Notes under the pieces: generated by a model
What the model was told of the DNA's origin: nothing
What the model saw: only the letters and a program-made list of their open reading frames with translations
Databases searched by the model: none
Shown here: piece by piece, positions 38,051 to 47,922 of the stretch
Position numbering within the stretch: position 1 is the stretch's first letter
How the letters are laid out: every line of letters starts with the position of its first letter
Source of the DNA: Oceanibacterium hippocampi
Lineage (GTDB): Bacteria; Pseudomonadota; Alphaproteobacteria; Sneathiellales; Sneathiellaceae
DNA length: 64,000 nucleotides
Reading direction: 5' to 3'
Assembly (NCBI RefSeq): GCF_900172325.1
Contig: NZ_FWFR01000005.1
Coordinates: forward strand, 62,001-126,000
Made by a program: the position numbers and the translations under genes

Positions 38051-38465
38051 GATTGCTATGCTTCGTTTCCTGGTTCCACAAATCCGGCGCCGGTTTCTCG
38101 CGATCCCGGTCGCGGCACTGGTTGCGATCACGATTGCCGCGGCCGGATCGGCGGTGGCCGGTCCGGCTGACGTCGTCGCGGTCACTGTCGAGAAGACCGG
38201 GCCGGAAGTATACCGGTTTCGGGTCACCGTGCGACATGACGACAGCGGCTGGGATCATTATGCCAATAGGTGGGAGGTGCTCGACATGCAAGGAAATCTG
38301 CTCGGGCAGCGGGTCCTGATGCATCCCCATGTCGACGAGCAACCCTTTACCCGGAGCGGCATGATCAGCGTGCCGATGGACGTCAAGCGGGTGCGCGTCC
38401 GCGCTCACGACCTGAAGGACGGTTACGGCGGCGCCGAGGTCACCGTCGAACTGGACGCGCCGTGA
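38049..38465 (+). CDS. Small exported protein of unknown function
   Basis: A 138-residue protein with a signal peptide (FLAIPVAALVAITIAAAGSAVA) and a compact beta-rich domain (VVAVTVEKTGPEVYRFRVTVRH, WDHYANRWEVLDMQGNLLG, RVRVRAHDLKDGYGGAEVTVEL). The HDDSGWDHYANRWEVLD pattern is shared with small periplasmic proteins seen next to cytochromes in other proteobacteria, but I cannot name a function. GAGG stands about 10 nt before the first ATG; ATG 38058 is an alternative. The stop overlaps the start of the cytochrome gene (GTGA), so the two are coupled. Confidence 0.75.
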   Translation: MIAMLRFLVPQIRRRFLAIPVAALVAITIAAAGSAVAGPADVVAVTVEKTGPEVYRFRVTVRHDDSGWDHYANRWEVLDMQGNLLGQRVLMHPHVDEQPFTRSGMISVPMDVKRVRVRAHDLKDGYGGAEVTVELDAP

Positions 38466-39382
38466 GCGGCGGCGGGCGGCGCTCGCGGCACGGTGTCGCG
38501 GCCGGGCTGGGCCTGCTGGCCGGGTTCGCGTTCTTCGCCTGGGCCGGAGCCGCGACGGCGGCCGACGAGGATGCGGTTGCCCGCGGCCGCTACCTGGCAA
38601 ACGCCGGCGGCTGTCTCGGCTGCCACACGAACTACGCCGGGAACGGCGCGCCCTACGCCGGGGGAAGGGCGCTCGCGACGCCGTTCGGTACCTTCTACAG
38701 CCCCAACCTGACGCCCGATCCCGCGACCGGCCTCGGCGGCTGGACGGCGGATCGATTCGTGCGTGCGCTGACCCATGGCCGGCGGGCCGACGGCGCCGCC
38801 TATTTCCCGGTCTTTCCGTTCACCAGCTACGCCCGGATGCGGCCCGGGGACGCGCACGACATCTTCGCCTATTTCCAGAGCCTCGAGCCGGTCGAGAACA
38901 GCGTGCCCGACCATGACGTCGGCTTCCCGTTCTCGATCCGCGCGCTGCAGCGGGTCTGGCAGTGGCTGTTCCTCGATGCCGAGACGTTCGTGGACGATCC
39001 GGCGCGCTCGGCCGAATGGAACCGGGGCGCCTACCTGGTCCAGGCGCTCGCCCATTGCGGGGAATGCCACACGCCGCGCAATGCCTTCGGCGCGCCGCAA
39101 TGGGACAAGGGGCTGATCGGCACGCCCGACGGGCCGGACGGCGAGCGGGTGCCCAACATCACCCCGGATCCGGCGACCGGCATCGGCGACTGGTCGGAGG
39201 CCGATATCGCCTCGTTCCTGGAAAGCGGACTGAAGCCGAATTACGACGACGTCCAGGGCAGCATGAAGGAGGCGATCCGCGACGGGCTCAAGGAACTGAA
39301 CAAGGCCGACCGGACGGCGATCGCCGTCTATCTGAAGTCGTTGCCACCGGTCGAGAACAGGGTCCCGCGCAAGACGCAATGA
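38462..39382 (+). CDS. Dihaem cytochrome c
   Basis: A 306-residue periplasmic electron carrier. The GTG start overlaps the previous stop. A signal peptide (GLGLLAGFAFFAWAGAATAA) precedes two c-type haem sites: CLGCH in the first half and CGECH in the second. Repeated segments FYSPNLTPDPATGLGGWT and VPNITPDPATGIGDWS mark two homologous domains. This layout is that of the cytochrome subunits of membrane dehydrogenases (gluconate, alcohol, sorbosone type), although no dehydrogenase is adjacent. A third haem domain, present in some relatives, is missing. Confidence 0.9.
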   Translation: MSGGGRRSRHGVAAGLGLLAGFAFFAWAGAATAADEDAVARGRYLANAGGCLGCHTNYAGNGAPYAGGRALATPFGTFYSPNLTPDPATGLGGWTADRFVRALTHGRRADGAAYFPVFPFTSYARMRPGDAHDIFAYFQSLEPVENSVPDHDVGFPFSIRALQRVWQWLFLDAETFVDDPARSAEWNRGAYLVQALAHCGECHTPRNAFGAPQWDKGLIGTPDGPDGERVPNITPDPATGIGDWSEADIASFLESGLKPNYDDVQGSMKEAIRDGLKELNKADRTAIAVYLKSLPPVENRVPRKTQ

Positions 39383-39396
39383 GCCGCCGGGCTTCC

Positions 39397-39424
39397 TTGC
39401 CAGATTGGCGCGGCCCGTCATAGT
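39397..39424 (+). promoter_or_regulatory. Probable sigma-70 promoter of the LysM gene
   Basis: TTGCCA (39397-39402), 16-bp spacer, CATAGT (39419-39424), 33 bp before the GTG at 39458. Confidence 0.4.
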
Positions 39425-39457
39425 CTAGCGGAACAGTTCTCAACCGGATCGGCCGCC

Positions 39458-41113
39458 GTGCGCAAAGTCATTCCCGCCCTTCTCGTCGTGTTGCTGGTCG
39501 CCATCCTCGCCGGCGCGGCGTTCTATTACTGGTTCGGGCGCGAGGACAGCCCCTCCCTGGCCGACAATGCCACGGAGACTGCCGCCGGCGAGGCCCCCGG
39601 CGGAACGGCAACGACCGGCAAACCGGCCGGAGAGGCATCCTCCGGCGGCACTGACGGCGAAACGACCGCCAACGAGGGTGCCGGCGCGGACAAGCCGGCC
39701 GCCGGGGCCAGTGCCAGCGCCCCGATCGTCGAATCCGCCGGCACGCCCGCCAAAACAGGAACGGAAACGAAGGTCGAAGCGCTGGCTGAAACCGTCAGCG
39801 AGGCCGCCAGCAAGGCGGGCGCGCTGGTCGGCAAGGCGGCCAGGAACGCCAGCGAAGCGGTCGAGGAGGCGACCAGGGAAGCGGTCGAGACCATCGAGAA
39901 GTTGGCCGACGAGGCGCGCGGCACCACCGGGACGGTTGCCGGCGGGTTGGGAACGCCTGCGAAACCGGCCGGCGAGACGGATTCCGCCCCGGCGACGCCA
40001 GCCGTTCCCGGGCAGGCCATCGCCTCGGCGGCCGACCAGGCGACGGATGCCGCGAAGGCGGCGGGGCCATCCGCGCCCGAGCCGGTGGCCGGAGGGCAGA
40101 CCAAACAGGGTGGACAGGCCGAAACCGGCGGGCAGGCCGTCGCCGCCCTGCCGCAGGGCGGGGCGGATGCCGCCGATAAGGCCGCCGGCAAGGCCGCGGC
40201 TCCCTCGGAAGAAGGTGCGGCTCCCGGTGATGATTCCGCGGTGCCCGGCCCGAGCTTCGATATCGTCCGTGTCGAGCAGAATTGCGAGGCCCTGTTCGCC
40301 GGCCGCGCCGCGCCGGGCGCGACGGTCACCATCGAAAGCGACGGCACGGTGATCGGCACGATTGTCGCTGACGGTCGCGGCGAATGGGTCTTCCTGCCGC
40401 CCGAGCCGCTGCCCGCCGGAACCCATGTCTTCTCGCTCCGGTCGACGGTCGACGGCGCTGCGACAGGCGCGTCGGCGGAAACCGTGACCATCCTGGTGCC
40501 CGATTGCGCCGGCAAGGGCGGGGTCGAGGCGCCGGAAACGGCGATCGCGGTGCTGACCCCCAACGCAGGCGACGCGCCGTCGAAACTGCTGCAGGGGCCG
40601 CCACCGTCCGGCGATCGGTCGAAGGCCCGGGCGCTGGCGCTCGGTGCGGTCGATTACGACGAGGAAGGGCAGGTCGCGCTTTCCGGTACCGCCGAACCCG
40701 GCAACCTGGTGCGCGTCTACATCGACAACAGGCTGGTCGGCGAGGCCCTTGTCGATGCCGAGGGGCGCTGGCGGCTGCGGCCGGACGGCATGGTCGAACC
40801 GGGCGTCCATGACCTCAGGCTCGACCAGATCGGCAAGTCCGGCGAAGAGGCCGACACCGTGGTCTCGCGCATCAACCTGCCGTTCAAGCGGGCCGAGCCC
40901 GGCGAGATCAGGCTCGCGGTCGGCGAGACCAATCTCCGGGTCGTCGTCCAGCCCGGCAACAGCCTGTGGCGGCTCGCCCGGCGGTTCTACGGCAGCGGCG
41001 TCCGCTACACCGTCATCTACCAGGCCAACGACCGCCAGATCAGCGATCCCGACCTGATCTATCCCGGCCAGATCTTCACCGTGCCGAAGGACAAGGCGGC
41101 CGGCAACGGCTAG
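39458..41113 (+). CDS. LysM peptidoglycan-binding protein with long Ala/Gly-rich linker
   Basis: A 551-residue envelope protein. An N-terminal membrane anchor (VIPALLVVLLVAILAGAAFYYW) is followed by about 230 residues of low-complexity Ala/Gly/Thr/Glu sequence, with a helical Ala-rich patch (AETVSEAASKAGALVGKAAR). Then come two immunoglobulin-like or Bacterial-Ig domains (about 265-350 and 390-470: RVEQNCEALFAGRAAPGATV, GQVALSGTAEPGNLVRVYI) and a C-terminal LysM (VVVQPGNSLWRLARRFYGSG to YPGQIFTVPKD). It is expected to span from inner membrane to cell wall. GTG start. Confidence 0.85.
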   Translation: MRKVIPALLVVLLVAILAGAAFYYWFGREDSPSLADNATETAAGEAPGGTATTGKPAGEASSGGTDGETTANEGAGADKPAAGASASAPIVESAGTPAKTGTETKVEALAETVSEAASKAGALVGKAARNASEAVEEATREAVETIEKLADEARGTTGTVAGGLGTPAKPAGETDSAPATPAVPGQAIASAADQATDAAKAAGPSAPEPVAGGQTKQGGQAETGGQAVAALPQGGADAADKAAGKAAAPSEEGAAPGDDSAVPGPSFDIVRVEQNCEALFAGRAAPGATVTIESDGTVIGTIVADGRGEWVFLPPEPLPAGTHVFSLRSTVDGAATGASAETVTILVPDCAGKGGVEAPETAIAVLTPNAGDAPSKLLQGPPPSGDRSKARALALGAVDYDEEGQVALSGTAEPGNLVRVYIDNRLVGEALVDAEGRWRLRPDGMVEPGVHDLRLDQIGKSGEEADTVVSRINLPFKRAEPGEIRLAVGETNLRVVVQPGNSLWRLARRFYGSGVRYTVIYQANDRQISDPDLIYPGQIFTVPKDKAAGNG

Positions 41114-41280
41114 GCGGACGGGCGTTTCCGGAACTGGAAGCATGCCGGTCACGTTGTCGGCGATATCGTTGTAAATCATTGCGATAGCCGTGTAACTTGA
41201 CAACGCGCATCATCCCGGGGTCGGGCGCCGAGGGCCCGGGCAGGTGATGCCGGGATACCGGAACAGACAGGCTAGGGCAG

Positions 41281-43170
41281 GTGTCAGCAAGCAGCGGCGA
41301 GATAACCGACGACGAGAAGGGCAAGGCGCACGGCCGCACCCTCCGGACGTTGATCACCTATCTCTGGCCGCCCGGGCGGACGGACCTGAAGGCACGTGTC
41401 GTCATCGCGATGGCTTTCCTGGTCGCCGCCAAGGTCGTCACCGTCTATGTCCCGTTCCTGCTCAAGGACGCGGTCGACATCCTGGCCGGCGAACGGGCGG
41501 TGGCGATCGTCGTCCCGGTGGCGCTGCTGCTCGCCTACGGTGTCGGCCGGGTCGCGATGCAGGCCTTCGGCGAGCTTCGCGATGCGGTTTTCGCCAAGGT
41601 CGGCCAGCATGCGATCCGCACGGTCGCGCTCGAAACCTTCCGCCATCTCCATGCTTTGTCGCTGCGCTTTCACCTGGAACGGCAGACCGGCGGGCTCAGC
41701 CGGGCGATCGAGCGCGGCACCAAGGGCATCGAGTTCCTGCTCCGCTTCTCGCTGTTCAACGTCCTGCCGACCGTGCTCGAGATCGGCTTCGTCTGCATCA
41801 TCCTGCTGGTGCGCTACGACGTCGCCTTCGCGGCGATCACGCTGGTCACGGTGGTTGCCTATATCGCCTTCACCCTGCTGATCACCGACTGGCGGATCAA
41901 GTATCGCCGCTCGATGAACCGGGCCGACAGCGACGCCAACACGAAGGCGATCGACAGCCTGCTGAACTACGAGACAGTGAAGTATTTCGGCAACGAGGCC
42001 CACGAAGCGCGCCGCTTCGACAAGGCGATCGCGGCTTACGAGAAGGCCGCCGTCAACAGCCAGACCTCACTCGCCGCGCTGAATATCGGCCAGGGCGTGA
42101 TCATCGCCTTCGGCCAGGTCAGCGTGCTCTACCTCGCGGCGCGCGGCATCGTCGACGGCAGTCTCACCATCGGCGACTTCTTCCTAGTCAACGCCTTCCT
42201 GATGCAGCTCTACATGCCGCTCAACTTCCTCGGCTTCGTCTATCGGGAGATCAAGCAGAGCCTGGTCGACATGGAGAAGATGTTCGACCTGCTGGCGATC
42301 GGCGAGGAGATCTCGGACCCGCCGGAAGCCGGCCCGCTCGCCGCCGGACCGGGCGAGGTCCGTTTCGAGCATGTCTCCTTCGGCTATGAAAGCCGCCGGC
42401 CGATCCTGAAGGACATCTCCTTCGTCGTCCCGGCCGGCGCCAAGGTGGCGATCGTCGGCCCGTCCGGTGCCGGCAAGTCGACGATCTCGCGGATCCTGTT
42501 CCGCTTCTATGACGTGCAGGACGGCCGGGTCACCATCGACGGGCAGGATATCCGTGACGTCACGCAGCAGAGCGTGCGGGCCGCGGTCGGCATCGTTCCG
42601 CAGGATACCGTGCTCTTCAACGACACGATCCGCTACAACATCCGCTATGGCCGGCCGGCCGCCGACGACGCGGCCGTTGCGGAGGCCGCCCGCATGGCCC
42701 ATATCGAGGGCTTCATCGAGTCGCTGCCGGACGGCTTCGAGACCATGGTCGGCGAACGCGGGCTGAAGCTTTCCGGGGGCGAGAAACAACGGGTGGCGAT
42801 CGCCCGGACGATCCTGAAGGATCCGCGCATCCTGTTGCTCGACGAGGCGACCTCGGCGCTCGACAGCGCCACCGAGAGGGAGATCCAGGCCAATCTTCTG
42901 GAGGTTTCACGGAACCGGACGACGCTGGTGATCGCCCACCGGCTCTCGACCGTGGTCGACGCCGACGAGATCCTCGTGCTCGACGCCGGCCGGATCGTCG
43001 AGCGCGGCCGCCATGACGCGCTGCTCGCCCTCGACGGCCAGTATGCGGCGATGTGGCGGCGCCAGCAGCAGGCGGCCGACATCCAGAAGCAGCTTCGCGA
43101 ATATCGAGAAACCTTCGGCGTCGCGCCGCCGCTGGAACAGGGCGTTAACAATCCGGCCGATGGCGACTAG
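41281..43170 (+). CDS. Atm1-type ABC exporter (fused permease/ATPase)
   Basis: A 629-residue half-transporter of the Atm1/HMT1 group, which moves glutathione-linked compounds or metal-thiol conjugates across the inner membrane. Six membrane helices form the N-terminal half (FNVLPTVLEIGFVCIILLVRYD; NYETVKYFGNEAHEARRFD is typical of Atm1). The ATPase has Walker A GPSGAGKS, Q-loop GIVPQDTVLF, signature LSGGEKQRVAIAR and Walker B LLLDEATSALD. It starts with GTG at 41281 with AGGG close by. 30 bp before psd, so it may be co-transcribed with psd-pssA. Confidence 0.92.
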   Translation: MSASSGEITDDEKGKAHGRTLRTLITYLWPPGRTDLKARVVIAMAFLVAAKVVTVYVPFLLKDAVDILAGERAVAIVVPVALLLAYGVGRVAMQAFGELRDAVFAKVGQHAIRTVALETFRHLHALSLRFHLERQTGGLSRAIERGTKGIEFLLRFSLFNVLPTVLEIGFVCIILLVRYDVAFAAITLVTVVAYIAFTLLITDWRIKYRRSMNRADSDANTKAIDSLLNYETVKYFGNEAHEARRFDKAIAAYEKAAVNSQTSLAALNIGQGVIIAFGQVSVLYLAARGIVDGSLTIGDFFLVNAFLMQLYMPLNFLGFVYREIKQSLVDMEKMFDLLAIGEEISDPPEAGPLAAGPGEVRFEHVSFGYESRRPILKDISFVVPAGAKVAIVGPSGAGKSTISRILFRFYDVQDGRVTIDGQDIRDVTQQSVRAAVGIVPQDTVLFNDTIRYNIRYGRPAADDAAVAEAARMAHIEGFIESLPDGFETMVGERGLKLSGGEKQRVAIARTILKDPRILLLDEATSALDSATEREIQANLLEVSRNRTTLVIAHRLSTVVDADEILVLDAGRIVERGRHDALLALDGQYAAMWRRQQQAADIQKQLREYRETFGVAPPLEQGVNNPADGD

Positions 43171-43200
43171 ATTGGCGCATTTCAGTAATCGGAAAACCTG

Positions 43201-43896
43201 ATGGAAACCTTGCAGTCCGTAATGACCCCGATCCACCGCGAAGGCCATCGCTTCATCGCGATATTTGCCGCCGTCACGGTCGTTCTGTTCCTGATCGCGG
43301 CCCCGCTCGGCTGGCTCGGTGTCCTGCTGACGCTCTGGTGCGTCTATTTCTTCCGCAATCCCGATCGCCACGTCCCGACCCGGGAGGGGTTGATCGTCAG
43401 CCCGGCGGACGGCGTCGTGCAGCTGATCGAGCGCGCCGTGCCGCCGCCCGAGCTCGACATGGGCAGCGACCCACGCATGCGGATCAGCATTTTCCTGAAT
43501 GTCTTCAACGTGCATGTGAACCGGGTGCCCGCCGATGGCCGCATCACGCGCACGGTCTATCGCCCCGGCCGCTTCCTGAACGCCATGAAGGAGAAGGCGT
43601 CTGAGGACAACGAGCGGCAGTCGGTGCGGATGACGACCGCCGATGGCCATGACATCGCCTTCGTGCAGATCGCCGGGCTGGTGGCGCGACGGATCGTCTG
43701 CGACCTCGACGAGGGCCAGTCGGTGCGCGCCGGCGAGCGCTTCGGCCTGATCCGTTTCGGCAGCCGGACCGACATCTATCTCGACGACGGCATGGTGCCG
43801 CTGGTCGCCGTGGGGCAGACCACGATCGGCGGCGAGACCGTGCTCGTCGACAGCCAGACGGGAGATGTCGCGGCCCGCGGCGCGGAGGTCCGCTAG
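43201..43896 (+). CDS. psd: Phosphatidylserine decarboxylase
   Basis: A 231-residue proenzyme of the short, archaetidylserine-type class. It is processed at Gly187-Ser188 (RFGSRTDIY), turning Ser into the pyruvoyl cofactor. N-terminal hydrophobic helices ([21 protein letters not shown]) anchor it; VSPADGVV and [16 protein letters not shown] are the substrate strands. It makes phosphatidylethanolamine from phosphatidylserine supplied by the next gene; pssA starts at the base after its stop codon. Confidence 0.95.
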   Translation: METLQSVMTPIHREGHRFIAIFAAVTVVLFLIAAPLGWLGVLLTLWCVYFFRNPDRHVPTREGLIVSPADGVVQLIERAVPPPELDMGSDPRMRISIFLNVFNVHVNRVPADGRITRTVYRPGRFLNAMKEKASEDNERQSVRMTTADGHDIAFVQIAGLVARRIVCDLDEGQSVRAGERFGLIRFGSRTDIYLDDGMVPLVAVGQTTIGGETVLVDSQTGDVAARGAEVR

Positions 43897-44721
43897 ATGG
43901 TCCGGGCCAACCGGCGGCGCCTGCGCGACCTGCCGGTCAATTCGCTGATCCCGAACATCCTGACGGTGATGGCGCTCTGCGCCGGCCTGACGGCGATGCG
44001 ACTGGCGCTGCAGGACCGCTGGCAGGAAGCGGTGGCGGCGATCCTGATCGCCGGCCTGCTCGACGGCCTCGACGGTCGTGTCGCGCGGCTGCTGAAGGGC
44101 ACCAGCAAGTTCGGCGCCGAGCTCGATTCACTTTCTGACTTCGTCTGTTTCGGCGTCGCGCCGGCCTTTACCCTCTATCTCTGGACGCTGTCCGACCTGG
44201 CCGGGATCGGCTGGACGGTGACGCTGGCCCTTACCGTCTGCTGCGGTCTCCGGCTCGCCCGCTTCAACACCGCCCTGGAGGGCACGGTCCAGCCGCACTG
44301 GACGGTCAATTTCTTCACCGGGGTGGCCTCGCCGGCCGGCGCGGCGATGGCGACGCTGCCAATGATGCTGAGCTTCTATTCCGGCCTGGAGTTCCTGCGG
44401 AATCCCGTATTCGTGGCCTTCTGGGCACTCGGCGTGGCCTTCCTGATGGTCAGCCAGATCCCGACCTTCTCGTTCAAGCGGGTCAGGGTCCGGCGCCAGT
44501 ACATCATGCCGGTGCTGCTGCTGGTCGGCCTGCTGACGGCGCTGCTGGTCAGCTATCCGTGGATCCTGATCTCGTTCGTCGTGATCGTCTACCTGTTCTC
44601 GCTGCCGCTCAGCATGCGGCAGCACCGGCGCCTGTCGCGCACCCATCCGCCGGATGAGGCGGGTGATGCGGACTGTGACGACGATGCCGCCGAGGAAGGC
44701 GAGGCGGACCGGCCGACCTGA
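43897..44721 (+). CDS. pssA: CDP-diacylglycerol--serine O-phosphatidyltransferase
   Basis: A 274-residue CDP-alcohol phosphatidyltransferase with several membrane helices. The class signature is complete: DGRVARLLKGTSKFGAELDS plus LSD, i.e. DG-x2-AR-x8-G-x3-D-x3-D. It joins serine to CDP-diacylglycerol. The ATG directly follows the psd TAG, so the two enzymes of phosphatidylethanolamine synthesis are made together. The C-terminal tail after residue 250 is acidic (DEAGDADCDDDAAEEGEAD). Confidence 0.95.
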   Translation: MVRANRRRLRDLPVNSLIPNILTVMALCAGLTAMRLALQDRWQEAVAAILIAGLLDGLDGRVARLLKGTSKFGAELDSLSDFVCFGVAPAFTLYLWTLSDLAGIGWTVTLALTVCCGLRLARFNTALEGTVQPHWTVNFFTGVASPAGAAMATLPMMLSFYSGLEFLRNPVFVAFWALGVAFLMVSQIPTFSFKRVRVRRQYIMPVLLLVGLLTALLVSYPWILISFVVIVYLFSLPLSMRQHRRLSRTHPPDEAGDADCDDDAAEEGEADRPT

Positions 44722-44733
44722 GGATCTGCCCGG

Positions 44734-47700
44734 CTATTCCGCCGGCGCGCTCGAAGCCTCGCCCGCATTTCCGGCACGCTCTGCTCGACGGGCCGCGCGC
44801 CGCGCCCGGCGCCGGTTCGAGGCGTCCTGAATCCGGACACCGAGCGCCAGCAGGCAGGGCGTCAGGATCAGCGTCAGCACGGTCGCGAAGGTGAGGCCGA
44901 AGGCGACCGCGGTCGAGAGCTGCACCCACCATTGCGAGGACGGCGCGCCGACCGTGACCTCGCGGGTGATGAAGTCGATGTTGGTCTGGAAGACCATCGG
45001 CACCAGGCCGAAGATCGTCGTCACCGTGGTCAGCATCACCGGGCGCAGGCGCTGGGCACCGGTCCGGATGACCGCCTCGATACCCGGCATGCCGCCCTTG
45101 ACCATGTAGGCGAAGGTATCGATCAGCACGATGTTGTTGTTGACCACGATGCCGGCGAGCGCGATCACCCCGACCCCGGTCATGACGATACCGAAGGGCT
45201 GGCCGGTGATGATCAGGCCGACGAAGACGCCGATCGTCGACATGATGACGGCGGTCAGGATCAGGAAGGCGCGGTAGAAGCTGTTGAACTGGGTGACCAG
45301 GATGATCGCCATCACGAACAGCGCGACCCCGAAAGCCTTCATCAGGAAGGCGCCGGCCTTCTTCTGCTCCTCGTCCTCGCCCTTGAAGCTGTAGCTGACA
45401 TTCGGATCGATCGGGACGCCGGAAAGCCAGTCGGAGATCTCCCGGACCTTGTCGTCGATGAGGATGCCGGGCGCGACGTTGGCCTGGACCGTCAGCATTT
45501 CGCGCAAATCCACGCGGTTGATCGTGCCGACCTTCGGCTGCGCGGTGCGAACGACGAAATTGGACAGCGGCACCGGTCCGGCCGAGGTCGGCACGCGCAG
45601 CATGTCGAGCTGGTTGACGGAGCGGTCGGCCTCCGGGAACCGGGCCCGGATCTCGACCTCGTCGTCGGTGTCGTCGGGCCTGATCTCGTCCAGCTTGTAG
45701 CCGTTGGTGACAAGCTGGATCATGACGCCGATCGAGGCGATGTCGGTGCCGAAACGGCCGGCGTTGGCCCGGTCGACCGACATCTGCCATTCGACGCCGG
45801 GGACCGGGCGGCTGTCCTCGATATCGAGCAGCCCGGAGACATTCCGCTCCAAGTGCTGGCGGATCATCTCGGCGACCGGGGCGAGGGCGGCGCGATCCCG
45901 CGAGGTGAGCTGGATCTGGATGTCCTTGCCGGTCGGCGGGCCATTGTCGGGCTTGCGTGCCTCGACCTCGATACCGGCGATTCCGGCCGTGCGCTCGCGG
46001 ATATCGCTCAGCACCACATCGGCCGGACGTCGCTCGGTCCAGTCCTTGAACTCGACCTGGATGGTGCCGATCACGTCCTCGGATACGTCCTGTCCCTGGC
46101 CGGCGCTTCCGGTCCGCGCATAGACATGGTCGAAATCGTCGAGTTCCAGCACCCGGGCCTCGACCTCCTGGACCAGACGATCCTTTTCGACGGTCGAGAG
46201 ATTGCCGCGCGCATGGACATGGATGATCGCCTGCTCCGGCTCGACGTCGGGGAAGAACTCGACCCCGTTGCCATGCATCGCGTAGTAGGCCTGCACCCCG
46301 ATCAGCGTGGCGAAGGCGACCGCGACGACCTTGAGCGGATGGCGGACGAGGACGCTGAGCAACCGGGCATAGGCGCCGGTGAAGCCCCTGATCTGTGTCA
46401 CGTCGCCATGCTCGGCGGCGGCCAGCGCCTTCATCGTCTCCTGGTTGCCGGCGCCGGCCTTGCCGATCAGCGAGCCGAGCGTCGGCACGAAGATCAGCGC
46501 CATCAGCAGCGATCCCGACAGCGTCAGGATCAGCGTGATCGGCAGGAACTTCATGAACTCGCCGACCACGTCGGGCCAGAACAGCAGCGGCATGAAGGCG
46601 GCCAGCGTGGTTGCCGTCGAGGCGATGATCGGCCAGGCCATCCGCTTGGCGGCGATCGAGTAGGCCTCGCGCCGGTCCAGCCCCTCTGTCATCTTGCGGT
46701 CGGCGAACTCGGTGACCACGATGGCCCCGTCGACCAGCATGCCGACCGCCAGGATCAGCGCGAACAGCACGACGATATTGATCGTCATGCCGAAGATGTA
46801 GAGGTAGAGAATCCCGATCAGGAACGAGCCCGGGATGGCGATGCCGACCAGCGCGGCCGACCGCAGGCCGAGCGCCGCGACGACGACGATCATGACCAGC
46901 AGGATCGCGCTCAGCACGTTGTTCTGCAGGTCGCGCAGCATGTTGGCGATGTCGTCCGATTTGTCCTGGCTGAAGCTGACGCGGACATTCGCCGGCCAGT
47001 TCGCCTGTTCCTCGGCGACCAGCGCCCGGACCTGGGCGATTGTCTCGATGATGTTCTGGCCGAGCCGTTTCTTGACCTCGATGGCGATCGCCTGCTCGCC
47101 GTCGAGCCGGGCGAAGGTCGTCGCGTCCTTGAAGGTGCGGCGCACGGTCGAGACATCGGCGAGAGTGACGACGCTGTCGCCGCTCACCTTGACCGGCAGT
47201 TCGAGAACGTCGCGGGCCGTCTTGATCAGTCCCGGAACCTTGATCGGGAAGCGTCCGGCGCCGGCATCGAGTTCGCCGGCCGAAACCAGCCGGTTGTTCA
47301 GGTCGACCGCTTGGTAAAGTTCGCCGGCGCTGATGTTGTAGCTTTCGAGCTTCTGCGGGTCGATGATGACCTCGACCACTTCCTCGCGGTCGCCGACGAT
47401 GTCCGCCTCGAGTACCGGCGGCAGTCCCTCGATCGAATCGCGAAGTTCGCGCGACAGGCGCGACAACGTGCGGTAGGGCAGGTCGCCGGAGAGCGTCACC
47501 ACGAGCACCGGGAAGAGGCCGACATTGACCTCGTTGACGGTCGGGTCGTCGGTTTCGTCGGGCAACTCGGTCTTGGCGATATCGACCTTCTCGCGCACGT
47601 CGTCGAGCGCGGCGTCGGAATCGAAGCCGGCCTCGAACTCCAGCACCACCGAGGCCGAGCCCTGGCGCGCGGTCGAGCGCATCTCCTTGACGCCCTCGAT

Positions 47701-47922
47701 GGAGCGGAGCTCCTGTTCCATCGGCCGGACCAGAAGGCGCACCGCGTCTTCCGGCGAGATCCCGTCATGCGTCATCGAGACGTAGATGATCGGGATGTTG
47801 ATGTCCGGGTCGGATTCCTTCGGAATCGAGATATAGGCGATGGTGCCCGCGATCAGGATCAGCACAAGCGTCGCGATGATCGTTCGCGAGCGTTCGATTG
47901 CCGCGTCGATCAGTGCATTCAT
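44734..47922 (-). CDS. RND efflux permease (second system)
   Basis: A 1,062-residue pump of the HAE-1-like branch. N-terminus ALIDAAIERSRTIIATLVLI, TM4 motif GMLVDGAIVVTEFADRKM and TM10 region ALAGIVVNNNIVLIDTFAYM. The Asp-Asp proton relay of AcrB is Asp-Gly here, as in several metal- or lipid-type RND groups. The C-terminal tail is basic (RRRARRAARRAERAG). Its ATG overlaps the adaptor stop by 4 bp (47919-47922). Cargo unknown; regulation likely through the PadR protein at the head of the operon. Confidence 0.93.
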   Translation of the reverse strand: MNALIDAAIERSRTIIATLVLILIAGTIAYISIPKESDPDINIPIIYVSMTHDGISPEDAVRLLVRPMEQELRSIEGVKEMRSTARQGSASVVLEFEAGFDSDAALDDVREKVDIAKTELPDETDDPTVNEVNVGLFPVLVVTLSGDLPYRTLSRLSRELRDSIEGLPPVLEADIVGDREEVVEVIIDPQKLESYNISAGELYQAVDLNNRLVSAGELDAGAGRFPIKVPGLIKTARDVLELPVKVSGDSVVTLADVSTVRRTFKDATTFARLDGEQAIAIEVKKRLGQNIIETIAQVRALVAEEQANWPANVRVSFSQDKSDDIANMLRDLQNNVLSAILLVMIVVVAALGLRSAALVGIAIPGSFLIGILYLYIFGMTINIVVLFALILAVGMLVDGAIVVTEFADRKMTEGLDRREAYSIAAKRMAWPIIASTATTLAAFMPLLFWPDVVGEFMKFLPITLILTLSGSLLMALIFVPTLGSLIGKAGAGNQETMKALAAAEHGDVTQIRGFTGAYARLLSVLVRHPLKVVAVAFATLIGVQAYYAMHGNGVEFFPDVEPEQAIIHVHARGNLSTVEKDRLVQEVEARVLELDDFDHVYARTGSAGQGQDVSEDVIGTIQVEFKDWTERRPADVVLSDIRERTAGIAGIEVEARKPDNGPPTGKDIQIQLTSRDRAALAPVAEMIRQHLERNVSGLLDIEDSRPVPGVEWQMSVDRANAGRFGTDIASIGVMIQLVTNGYKLDEIRPDDTDDEVEIRARFPEADRSVNQLDMLRVPTSAGPVPLSNFVVRTAQPKVGTINRVDLREMLTVQANVAPGILIDDKVREISDWLSGVPIDPNVSYSFKGEDEEQKKAGAFLMKAFGVALFVMAIILVTQFNSFYRAFLILTAVIMSTIGVFVGLIITGQPFGIVMTGVGVIALAGIVVNNNIVLIDTFAYMVKGGMPGIEAVIRTGAQRLRPVMLTTVTTIFGLVPMVFQTNIDFITREVTVGAPSSQWWVQLSTAVAFGLTFATVLTLILTPCLLALGVRIQDASNRRRARRAARRAERAGNAGEASSAPAE

